A stretch of DNA of 64,000 nucleotides from JABDMH01 sp964428345 (GTDB lineage: Bacteria; Bacteroidota; Bacteroidia; Chitinophagales; Saprospiraceae): positions 1 to 64,000 of the forward strand of contig CAYRYD010000014.1 in assembly GCA_964428345.1 (NCBI GenBank), in the 5' to 3' direction. The notes beneath the pieces are model-generated. The model saw nothing but the letters and a program-made list of their open reading frames with translations. It was not told the origin of the DNA and ran no database searches. Shown here piece after piece: positions 9,699 to 17,498 of this stretch (position 1 is its first letter; each line of letters starts with the position of its first letter). A program made the translations under genes and the position numbers.

Positions 9699-9941
9699 CA
9701 AACACTCAACTTTAAAATGATCCCGGTAGTAGTGGGATAATATCAGATATACTGAGAAATAACCGGTCTCTTTTAAAGAATATCAGGAAGTCTGAAATCT
9801 TATGAAAATTAAGAAAATGCTTACAGGATCCGTTTACACTATGGTTCCATATACTGATAGAATAGTTCCCTTGTTGAACTCGTCACAAACGGCAGATTCA
9901 GACCGTCAAATCAAGAGTCTGGCGGCAGTACCCAAGGTTAA

Positions 9942-12434
9942 TCACTCAGGATTCAACCTTAATAAAAGATCGGCCGATTGGAGTACCTTCTGGCGGAGAT
10001 CCGGAGACAGATCCGGATGGCCGGCGAGAAAATCACGAATAATGCGGGCAGCCTCAGTCGACCGATGACCGCTCAGGCTGGCATCCAGCCAGGCTTTGGG
10101 AAAGAAAATATCACCGGTGTGTTTGATCTCTTCAATAATCTCCAGAGCCGGCCGGAGATAAGGGAGGGAAGACTCTGCTCTAAGCGGATGGTGCAAATAA
10201 GACAGCGCTTCGCTGACCCATGGCTCCTGGCCGCGATTTTCCACTCGTAATAGGGCCTTGAAAAAGGAATCCCGGACCTCTGGTTCCTGAGCTACGGAAG
10301 GAAGGAGGAATTCCCAGCGCCGAAGGTTATCCGGATTCTGGATTTTTTGTTGCTGGGTTTGGAGAAACTCCCAGGCATCCGTTCCTTCGCGGATAGCCAG
10401 CTGAAGTGCGAGATCAATCCGGTCATTTTCCGACAAGGGTAATTTAAAGTTCCGAAGCTCTCCGGCCAACAGTTTCCGCAGATTGACAATCCCGGGCCGG
10501 CTTTGTACTATCGATGCATATGCCTGAAAAAAGATGCGTTGCAGCGAAGCATCCCCGCGGCTGGTCAGACCCCTGTAAAGGACAGTTTCCAGTTGGTCCC
10601 GGATCTCGTTTCTCTGATCCTGATCCAGAAAAATCCAATATACGGTCTGCAGACAACCCGTCAGGTAATCCAGTATCAAAGGATTTTCCTCCCGGTCAAT
10701 AGCAGCGATCAGATCGACCGGAAAGCCCGTCATGGAGTCGAAACGGCGGAGATAATGTTCCCAAAGCATCATCCACCGGCTGGCCCTGAGGAGATCATCC
10801 GAAGAATGTAGGGACTGCCGGAGATCCACCAGCAGGGAGGAATCCAGATCAAAATAACCATAGCCCCTTCCATCACTGTTGACCATCAATGATTCGCCTG
10901 TCACCGCATGCTGGTACGCTCCATCCAATTGAAAACTAAAGAGATCTTTTCCAACCCGTGATTCCAGTTTCTGAGGCCAGATCTGTCCGTCCCTGGCATT
11001 GCTTACCCGGTACTTTATGGCATGCTGCTCACGGCTGACCGAAATGACCGGCATTCCTCTGCTTTTAACCCAGTCGTTGTTCCACCGGTCAAGATCCTGA
11101 TCTGTATGGCGGCTAAGGATTCCGATCAGGTCATCCCAGGTGGCATTACCGTAGGAAAAAGTATCCAGGTACTCCTGCAAACCTTTTTGAAAGCGATCCT
11201 TCCCGATCAGGGTTTCCAGATTGCGCATCACGACTGGCGCCTTCTGATAAATGATCGCACCATACAGTGATCCGGCGTCCTGCAAATTGTCCAATGGTTG
11301 CCGGATGGCGTGGGTGCCGGCCGAGCGATCGACAGCATAGGCTGCCGGGTAATGCGCCAGCAAAAACCGGAGATTATGATCGATTTCCGGGAAGCTTGGA
11401 TTGACCATCTTCGCCGCCATGAAATTGGCAAACACTTCCTTGAGCCAGACATCGTCAAACCAATTCATGGTCACCAGGTCCCCAAACCACATATGCGCGG
11501 TTTCATGGGCGATCAGACTGGCCCGTCGCAAGCGTTCGTTGACCGTTGCCGCCTCATCGAGCATCAGCAGGCGCTCACGGTAAAAGATGGCTCCCGGATG
11601 CTCCATGCCTCCATACTGAAAAGTGGGGATCAGGGCAAAATCAAATTTCTGAAAAGGATACGGCAGACCAGTGTAGGCTTCCATCCAGTCCAGGGATTTG
11701 CGATGAAGGTCAAAAATCTCGGTGGCGTTACGCTGCACCTTACTGGAATCCGATTCCCGGTAGTACATGGTCATGTCTCCAGCCAAATTGGTCAGTTTCT
11801 GAAATTTGCCGGCAGCAAAAGCAAGTAAATAACTGGAAACCGGCCTGGTCTGGCGGTAGCTGATGAGTTTTCTTCCCTGTTCTGTAATTTCCTTTTCCAC
11901 AGGCCCGTTGGCAATCGCCTCCCAGTCACCTGGAATCATGAGGGTGAGGGTGTACCGGGCTTTCAGATTGGGCTGATCCATCACCGGAAAAAGAGTTCTC
12001 GCACGATCGGGTACCAGCAGGGTGTAGAGATAATCTTCGTTTCGATTGAGTGAAAGGTCGCCGGCGATGAATTGAATTTCAACCGTATTGTTTTCCTGTA
12101 ATAGATTTCCGGGGAGCATGAGGTGTTCGTTGACCAGGTCGGCAATCCAGGCCCGGCCGTTCAGCGTGACTGATTCGAGATATTGAGGTGATTCCTTAAA
12201 ATCCAGGACCACAGTTCCGTTACCGGAATGCCGGAAGCGAATCACCGCAGAAGCCGAGATCTTATTGGTGACCGTATCGGGGATATTAAAAGTCAGATCA
12301 TATTCCAGACCACTGACCGATTTCTTTCGGGCTTCGGCCAATGCAAAGGGTACGCCAGGACCGGGCACATAAGATTTTTCAGCACAGAATGATAGCAAAA
12401 TCAGGAACAGAATCAGATAAATCGCACTTTTCAT
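9942..12434 (-). CDS. M1-family zinc aminopeptidase, exported
   Basis: 830 residues. It removes N-terminal amino acids from peptides. The zinc site is HETAH (His310, Glu311, His314) with Glu333 in WLKE, and the substrate-anchoring motif is GGMEHPG at 275-281 in place of the textbook GAMEN. An N-terminal hydrophobic segment ends in Cys17 (ILLSFC); the residue before Cys is Phe, so a lipobox is possible but atypical. The order is N-terminal beta domain (about 40-230), catalytic domain (230-470), then a helical C-terminal half. It is transcribed alone, with a good terminator downstream. Likely role is periplasmic or surface peptide use. Confidence 0.93.
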   Translation of the reverse strand: MKSAIYLILFLILLSFCAEKSYVPGPGVPFALAEARKKSVSGLEYDLTFNIPDTVTNKISASAVIRFRHSGNGTVVLDFKESPQYLESVTLNGRAWIADLVNEHLMLPGNLLQENNTVEIQFIAGDLSLNRNEDYLYTLLVPDRARTLFPVMDQPNLKARYTLTLMIPGDWEAIANGPVEKEITEQGRKLISYRQTRPVSSYLLAFAAGKFQKLTNLAGDMTMYYRESDSSKVQRNATEIFDLHRKSLDWMEAYTGLPYPFQKFDFALIPTFQYGGMEHPGAIFYRERLLMLDEAATVNERLRRASLIAHETAHMWFGDLVTMNWFDDVWLKEVFANFMAAKMVNPSFPEIDHNLRFLLAHYPAAYAVDRSAGTHAIRQPLDNLQDAGSLYGAIIYQKAPVVMRNLETLIGKDRFQKGLQEYLDTFSYGNATWDDLIGILSRHTDQDLDRWNNDWVKSRGMPVISVSREQHAIKYRVSNARDGQIWPQKLESRVGKDLFSFQLDGAYQHAVTGESLMVNSDGRGYGYFDLDSSLLVDLRQSLHSSDDLLRASRWMMLWEHYLRRFDSMTGFPVDLIAAIDREENPLILDYLTGCLQTVYWIFLDQDQRNEIRDQLETVLYRGLTSRGDASLQRIFFQAYASIVQSRPGIVNLRKLLAGELRNFKLPLSENDRIDLALQLAIREGTDAWEFLQTQQQKIQNPDNLRRWEFLLPSVAQEPEVRDSFFKALLRVENRGQEPWVSEALSYLHHPLRAESSLPYLRPALEIIEEIKHTGDIFFPKAWLDASLSGHRSTEAARIIRDFLAGHPDLSPDLRQKVLQSADLLLRLNPE

Positions 12435-12586
12435 GAGACGGAGGAACAGATCTTGGAAATTAGTTAAAAGGGCGCGATTTCACGGAATCCTGTCGTCCCT
12501 ATCTAATTTCTTCCGAAAAAATGATTCCCAAAGATTACCGTTATTAATTAGTGAGATCGAATTTCTAAGTTCAACATTCAACATCC

Positions 12587-13060
12587 ATGATAAAGACTTT
12601 TATGGCTGCTGTCATCGTAGTTTTCGCCTGCAACCGGGGTCAACAGGTAAATGAAAATGTACCACAACAAAGCGATCCGCAGTCCGCAGAAATCCTCTCT
12701 GCAGCAGTCTCCGGTCCGGAAATGAACTATACCTTCAACGTAGAGGTAAAAAGCCCGGACACCGGTTGCCGGCAATATACGGACTGGTGGGAGGTAATTA
12801 CCCCTGATACGGTCCTGGTATACCGGCGTATACTGGCTCATAGTCATGTCAACGAACAACCATTTAAACGGTCCGGTGGTCCGGTACAAATTGCCAGGGA
12901 ACAGGAAGTCATCATCCGGGCCCATATGAACAATCTGGGTTATGGCCAGCGGGTTCTCCGGGGTTCGGTCGCATCGGGATTCAGACAGATCGAGCTCGAT
13001 CAATCATTTGGCCTCTTCCTCGCCCAAGAAGAACCCCTTCCGGGTGACTGTCCAAACTGA
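12587..13060 (+). CDS. Small hypothetical lipoprotein
   Basis: 157 residues beginning with a short signal segment and lipobox VVFAC (Cys15), so it is probably a lipoprotein. The mature part is beta-rich, has Cys residues near 61 and 155 that could pair, and the motif TGCRQYTDWWEV. I do not recognise a family. It stands alone between the divergent aminopeptidase and a convergent operon. A frame on the opposite strand is also open but lacks signal or motif features, so the plus-strand reading is preferred. Confidence 0.65.
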   Translation: MIKTFMAAVIVVFACNRGQQVNENVPQQSDPQSAEILSAAVSGPEMNYTFNVEVKSPDTGCRQYTDWWEVITPDTVLVYRRILAHSHVNEQPFKRSGGPVQIAREQEVIIRAHMNNLGYGQRVLRGSVASGFRQIELDQSFGLFLAQEEPLPGDCPN

Positions 13061-13109
13061 TTCTGAGTGTCCGCTTATAAAATTGCCAACCGATTTCTAA
13101 CTGATACCG

Positions 13110-13132
13110 GAAAGACTGAATAACTGTCTTTC
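13110..13132. terminator. Hairpin between convergent genes
   Basis: GAAAGAC at 13110-13116 pairs with GTCTTTC at 13126-13132 around a 9-base loop. A second small hairpin (CTGAC/GTCAG, 13147-13163) follows. Both lie between the small lipoprotein stop and the acidic 59-residue gene stop, so a bidirectional terminator is likely. The T-tract is short. Confidence 0.45.
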
Positions 13133-13201
13133 TTCACGGTGTAAGCCTGACATCCTAAGTCAGTGCTTCGACTGTGGTCCCTCTGTCATAGGGTTTTCGC
13201 C

Positions 13202-13381
13202 TCAGGGCCCCTCACCAGGTACCGGTTTTTCTTCGGCCGGATTATAGAAATCGTCTTCTTCCGCAATCTCGTCCAGGATATCTTCGGGTGCTTCCGGCAG
13301 AGGAAGTGCATCCGGTTCCAGATCTTTCAATTTTTCGATCTTTGCTGCCGGTATTGGCTTCTTCTTTAGCTGCTTTTTCAT
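13202..13381 (-). CDS. Small acidic protein, 59 residues
   Basis: An ATG at 13381 opens a 59-residue frame ending TGA at 13202-13204. The peptide has a basic N-terminus (MKKQLKKKPIPAAK) followed by a proline-rich, strongly acidic tail (DILDEIAEEDDFYNP). It begins 41 bases after the stop of the erythromycin-esterase-like gene on the same strand, so it is probably its operon partner. The skewed charge pattern and regular codon use argue for a real gene. I do not recognise it; no membrane segment or enzyme motif is visible. Confidence 0.55.
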   Translation of the reverse strand: MKKQLKKKPIPAAKIEKLKDLEPDALPLPEAPEDILDEIAEEDDFYNPAEEKPVPGEGP

Positions 13382-13422
13382 GGTTTTGCTTTTTATGTTA
13401 ATGATTCATCCACTCCGGTTCT

Positions 13423-14754
13423 TTATACTCCAAACGGATAGGTTTCCGGTATTTGGGTACCATCGGGTTTCAGGTGAAGAGGATGGAGAGCCCGGGTCTT
13501 ATTCAGGTAGATAAAAGCGTCGTAACGTAAAGGTAACAACGTCGGAATGTAATTCGAATATTGCTCATACCGCGGATTATAGACCACACCGATCGCCCGG
13601 TGATCCAGATGGTTTTCCATCAAAGCATCCTGATCCATAAAATCAGGCAGCCATAGCAACCGGTCTGCCGGCCCGGCCCGGTGTAAGAAATATTCCAGAC
13701 TTCCCTTCTTGGCCTCCGGCATCTTCATCACCTCCATGTCTGCTCCCCAGCTACGACCGGCCATGACATCACCCTGATAGGTTCCAAATCCCACCAAAAC
13801 CACCCCTTTATCCTGATGTTGGATCCGGGCCAATTCACCAAGATTATACATCCCTTCATTGACCATGTCGGTAGCCCGCGCATCACCGATATGCGTATTG
13901 TGAGCCCACACGATGACTTTGGAGTGAGCTCCGTGAAACTGAATCAGACGGTTCAATGTATCGGCCATATGCCGGTCGCGTACATTCCAGCTATGGGGGC
14001 CTCCCTCAACCATCGACCGGTAATATTTTTCGGCATTGACTGCAATCAAAGCATTTTGCTCGACATTAAAGACATTTTCGTAGTCGGTGTCGTAATGAGG
14101 CATTTCCTGCCGGACCGTTTTGAGAAGCTGAATGACTTCCTGTTCGCAGAGTTCCGGGACCAAATGGGCGGCTTCAGCATAATCGGTTCCTTCACTTTGC
14201 CGGAAGGGTTCAAAGCACTGAAATGCCTCCCTGGCTATTCTGAGGGCACCCGGATCCGTCTTTTGCAGATACTCCATGATGCTCTCCATGCTTTCCCAGA
14301 GACTGTATACATCCAGTCCGTAAAACCCGATCTTTTGTTCCCGTTCCAGATTGCGGTTGTATTTTTCAAGCCAGGTGGTCATGACAACCATCTCCCAGTT
14401 GGCCCACATCCAGGTAGGCCAGCGGCGGAAAGCGTGGAGCACATCAAACGCGCTGCCTCCGTCGTAGCCTTTGACAAACCGGTTTATCCGGTAGCAATCC
14501 GGCCAATCGCCTTCTACCGCCACAAAATTGAAACCCTTCTCATCGATCAGACGCTGGGTCAGATAGGTTCGCCAAGTATAGTACTCGTGCGTACCATGAC
14601 TGGATTCTCCCAACATGACGATCTCAGCATCCCCGATCTTTTCAAGCAAGTGACTGAGATCACTCTTGCTTTCCATCGGATAACCCCATTGCCGTATGCT
14701 TCCGGTAATCTCGGTTTCATCCGGAATCGTTTCTTTGGTGAAATAGCGACGCAT
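13423..14754 (-). CDS. Erythromycin-esterase-like hydrolase
   Basis: 443 residues of the erythromycin esterase (Ere) family. Visible active-site motifs are MLGESSHGTHEYY (Glu50, His53), VEGDWPDCYRIN (Glu81, Asp83) and VIVWAHNTHIGD. Ere enzymes open macrolide lactones, but most chromosomal relatives, including ones fused or next to phosphoribosyltransferases, have unknown substrates, so resistance should not be assumed. No signal peptide is visible, so it is cytoplasmic. It leads a probable two-gene unit with the small acidic gene downstream. Confidence 0.88.
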   Translation of the reverse strand: MRRYFTKETIPDETEITGSIRQWGYPMESKSDLSHLLEKIGDAEIVMLGESSHGTHEYYTWRTYLTQRLIDEKGFNFVAVEGDWPDCYRINRFVKGYDGGSAFDVLHAFRRWPTWMWANWEMVVMTTWLEKYNRNLEREQKIGFYGLDVYSLWESMESIMEYLQKTDPGALRIAREAFQCFEPFRQSEGTDYAEAAHLVPELCEQEVIQLLKTVRQEMPHYDTDYENVFNVEQNALIAVNAEKYYRSMVEGGPHSWNVRDRHMADTLNRLIQFHGAHSKVIVWAHNTHIGDARATDMVNEGMYNLGELARIQHQDKGVVLVGFGTYQGDVMAGRSWGADMEVMKMPEAKKGSLEYFLHRAGPADRLLWLPDFMDQDALMENHLDHRAIGVVYNPRYEQYSNYIPTLLPLRYDAFIYLNKTRALHPLHLKPDGTQIPETYPFGV

Positions 14755-15126
14755 GTCTTGGTTTTATTTCTCCAAATCAATATAGTTTCACCTCCTTTTC
14801 CAATGTTGATGATCAACCAGATCAATGATCCAGATCAAACAAAGACAGCACTTGATCCTCTCAAGGCCCGGTTATCCGACACCTTGTACGTAGTGTATAC
14901 ATCCAGTCAGCAGTGCGATTTTATCGCGATAACCTTCATATACATCTTGAGGCCGATAGATCATATTCATTTCCCTGTACGGAAAAAACTAGCTATTTTA
15001 CCCGGAAGAAATGATCCGATGACGTCAATTGCATTCATCCATATCACCCCTGGAAATGGCCGGAAAATTGACGAAACAGGGGGTAATCCTCTTATCCAAC
15101 TTCAGCCGATAACCGAACCGTAAAAA
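14755..15126. other. Divergent intergenic region with a 12-bp palindrome
   Basis: No supported gene lies in these 372 bases, which separate the esterase-like gene (leftwards) from the phospholipase-D-like gene (rightwards). A perfect palindrome TTATCGCGATAA at 14921-14932 could be a regulator site. The long plus-strand open frame that crosses the region is the antisense of the esterase gene plus a chance extension. Confidence 0.4.
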
Positions 15127-16308
15127 ATGTATCCCGGCAAACGCAAATCTCCTGCTGAATACTCTTATCGCAACCGGGTAAAACTGGTGAATGGAGGAAA
15201 AGAATACTTCGATCTTCTGATAAAACTGATCAACAACGCAAGAGATCACGTCCATCTTCAGACTTATATCTTCGATGATGATGAAACCGGCGAAATGGTG
15301 GCTCAGGCTTTGTTGGCAGCAGCTGCCCGAAATGTGGAGGTGTATTTACTGGTGGACGGTTATGCATCAAAAAATTTGTCACCTGCTTTCATAGAGAAAT
15401 TAAAGCAGGGTGGAGTGCGGTTTCGCTATTTTGAACCCCTGATCAGAAGTAAATACTTCTACTTCGGCCGGCGGATGCATCACAAGATCCTGGTGGTCGA
15501 TGCCCGGTATGCCATGATTGGTGGAATCAATGTCTCCAACCGGTACAATGATATTGGCAATGTCCGTGCATGGCTGGATATGGCTGTCTATGTAGAAGGG
15601 GAGGTCGCCCGTGAACTGTGCATACTCTGTTGGAAGACCTGGAAAAGCTTCCCAATTAACATGGGAATTACTCCCTGCGAAGAGATGGATCTCCATTACC
15701 ACATTAGACCCCGGGAAACTTGCGGTGTCCGGATTCGCCGCAATGACTGGGTACGCCGGAAAAATGAGATTTCGGCTTCTTACGTCGAAATGATCCGTTT
15801 CGCCCAATCGCATATCACCATTCTGTGCAGTTACTTCCTACCCGGGAAAGTCATTCGACGGTTGTTGGGTGACGCCTCCAAAAGAGGGGTAGAAATTACG
15901 GTGATTACAGCCGGTCCTACTGATGTCATCCTATCAAAGTGGGCAGAACGCTGGCTTTATGACTGGCTGCTGCGTCACGATATCAAATTGTATGAATATC
16001 AACCCACGGTGTTGCATGCTAAGGTCGCCGTCTCCGATGGCAAAAATTTATCGATCGGATCGTACAATGTCAATGATATCAGTGCCTATGCAAGTATTGA
16101 ATTAAATCTCGATATAAAAAGCAAGGATCTGGCCCAATATCTGGAGGCTGATATCGACCAGATTATTAAGAATGATTGCAAACTCATCTCCAAGGAAGAG
16201 CACGTAAAAACAAAAAATATATTCAAACAATTTATCCGATGGCTCTCCTATAAATTAATCCGGACTATTTTTCACCTCCTGACATTTTATTACAAACAAC
16301 AGAATTGA
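15127..16308 (+). CDS. Cardiolipin synthase-like phospholipase D protein
   Basis: 393 residues with two HKD motifs: His118-Lys120-Asp125 in the HHKILVVD segment and His297-Lys299-Asp304 in LHAKVAVSD, each followed by the IGG/IGS(Y)N signature. This is the layout of bacterial cardiolipin synthases of the ClsB kind and of other phosphatidyl transferases. No N-terminal membrane helices are present; a hydrophobic, basic C-terminal tail (about 365-390) may associate with the membrane. Likely reaction is transfer of a phosphatidyl group between glycerolipids. It is a single-gene unit, convergent with the YdjM-like gene. Confidence 0.88.
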   Translation: MYPGKRKSPAEYSYRNRVKLVNGGKEYFDLLIKLINNARDHVHLQTYIFDDDETGEMVAQALLAAAARNVEVYLLVDGYASKNLSPAFIEKLKQGGVRFRYFEPLIRSKYFYFGRRMHHKILVVDARYAMIGGINVSNRYNDIGNVRAWLDMAVYVEGEVARELCILCWKTWKSFPINMGITPCEEMDLHYHIRPRETCGVRIRRNDWVRRKNEISASYVEMIRFAQSHITILCSYFLPGKVIRRLLGDASKRGVEITVITAGPTDVILSKWAERWLYDWLLRHDIKLYEYQPTVLHAKVAVSDGKNLSIGSYNVNDISAYASIELNLDIKSKDLAQYLEADIDQIIKNDCKLISKEEHVKTKNIFKQFIRWLSYKLIRTIFHLLTFYYKQQN

Positions 16309-16337
16309 CTGAAAGGCACTTCTGAACATTTCTGCAA

Positions 16338-17366
16338 TCAGTCTGCATTTTCCGGTAATTTACCCTGGACCCTGTTGACCAGGCCCCGGAAGACATCGTA
16401 ATTCCATCCATCAAATCTGCCCCTCTGAACGACCAGAACATTTTGTTCGGGATGTTCGAGATAATAGTGAAAAACAAACTTGCCTCTTGGCCTTTCCCAA
16501 CCGAGTATCTGCCCAAAACGCAGATCATTGAAAACCAGGGTATCGTTCCATTCCTCCAGGGTGTAAAACTGTTGGGAAAAACGGATCAGCTTTTGTACTT
16601 CTACATGATCACGCATCGGATCCAACAGCGAATCATTTCTGGGGAAATACTCAAAATTGATCGTTTTCTGTTTATCAAAAAGCGATCGGAAACCCACATG
16701 ATAACCTTCATCATCACCCGCTACCACAAACCACAACCAGTTTTGCAGGGGAGCCGGAGTGGTAAAATAACGGGTATAACGAATTTCCTGCCGGTCTAAA
16801 ATCTCCCTGGCATCGCTGTCAATTTTATATTTATTCATCAAACAATAAATCAGGTAAATTGCGCTCAGTCCCAGACCCATTTTCCAGGAAGCCCTTCGTT
16901 GAATGGGAAATTTCCGGAAATAAATCATGGCCAGGCAGGCCAGGCCGGGTGCCGCCGAGAAAAAGGGATCAGCCACATAGATGGCATGAAAAGAAATTCG
17001 CTTATGGCTAAAAGGTTCAAACCAGCCGACGCCGTAATTGTTAAATGCGTCAATAAACACATGAATGAAAATCACTGACCCGAAAAACAACATCCATTTA
17101 GCCAGACTGATATTGTGTGGCCGGTGCCACCGCTCGGCAATCAGGGCAAATAAAGGAGTAATAATGCCGCAAAATAAAAATGAATGGGTAAAACCGCGAT
17201 GAGCCAGCAAATTGGAAGCCGTATCCATCCAAAAGGAAGCGATAAAGTCAACATCAGGCACGCTTTGAGCGAGCGCCCCCCAAAGCATCGCCTTCCTGCC
17301 CAGTTTACGGCCGGCAAAAGCCTCACCCATGCAGGCTCCCAGAGCCAGATGGGTCAGCGAATCCAT
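16338..17366 (-). CDS. YdjM-like membrane metal-dependent hydrolase
   Basis: 342 residues. The N-terminus MDSLTHLALGACMGE and the motifs PDVDF and HRGFTHSFLF are the hallmark of the LexA-induced YdjM / DUF457 family of inner-membrane putative metal-dependent hydrolases. Conserved His and Asp (His6, PDVD, HRGFTHS) would bind metal. Four to five membrane helices occupy roughly the first 180 residues, followed by a soluble C-terminal domain of about 150 residues. Physiological substrate is not known for the family. It is a single gene. Confidence 0.87.
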   Translation of the reverse strand: MDSLTHLALGACMGEAFAGRKLGRKAMLWGALAQSVPDVDFIASFWMDTASNLLAHRGFTHSFLFCGIITPLFALIAERWHRPHNISLAKWMLFFGSVIFIHVFIDAFNNYGVGWFEPFSHKRISFHAIYVADPFFSAAPGLACLAMIYFRKFPIQRRASWKMGLGLSAIYLIYCLMNKYKIDSDAREILDRQEIRYTRYFTTPAPLQNWLWFVVAGDDEGYHVGFRSLFDKQKTINFEYFPRNDSLLDPMRDHVEVQKLIRFSQQFYTLEEWNDTLVFNDLRFGQILGWERPRGKFVFHYYLEHPEQNVLVVQRGRFDGWNYDVFRGLVNRVQGKLPENAD

Positions 17367-17465
17367 AAATCAGATCTTTCCATAACTTTTATTAACCAGT
17401 GACCAGATTGGCATCACCCTTCAATAATCCAATGATTCTCAGTAAAACTCCTTAAAATAAAGTTT

Positions 17466-17473
17466 TAATTTTG
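17466..17473 (+). promoter_or_regulatory. Bacteroidota -7 element of the GH3 gene
   Basis: TAATTTTG matches the Bacteroidota -7 consensus TAnnTTTG and lies 25 bases before the ATG at 17499. No good TTTG element is at the usual -33 distance, so the call rests on the -7 box. Confidence 0.5.
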
Positions 17474-17498
17474 AAGAAACCCATTCAATTCGGGAAAA

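Noticed and set aside
9802..10068. 88-codon frame after the second permease gene
   Set aside because: Half overlaps the aminopeptidase gene antisense, no family pattern, and it lies next to the terminator of the minus-strand gene.
12578..13003. 141-codon frame on the minus strand opposite the small lipoprotein gene
   Set aside because: Composition is odd and there is no signal or motif; the plus strand has a clear lipobox and start.
13423..14754. Acquired macrolide-resistance gene
   Set aside because: The Ere family has many chromosomal members of unknown substrate; no mobile-element traces flank the gene.
13816..15123. 435-codon open frame on the plus strand
   Set aside because: It is antisense to the erythromycin-esterase-like gene over most of its length; the remainder in the intergenic region has no family pattern.
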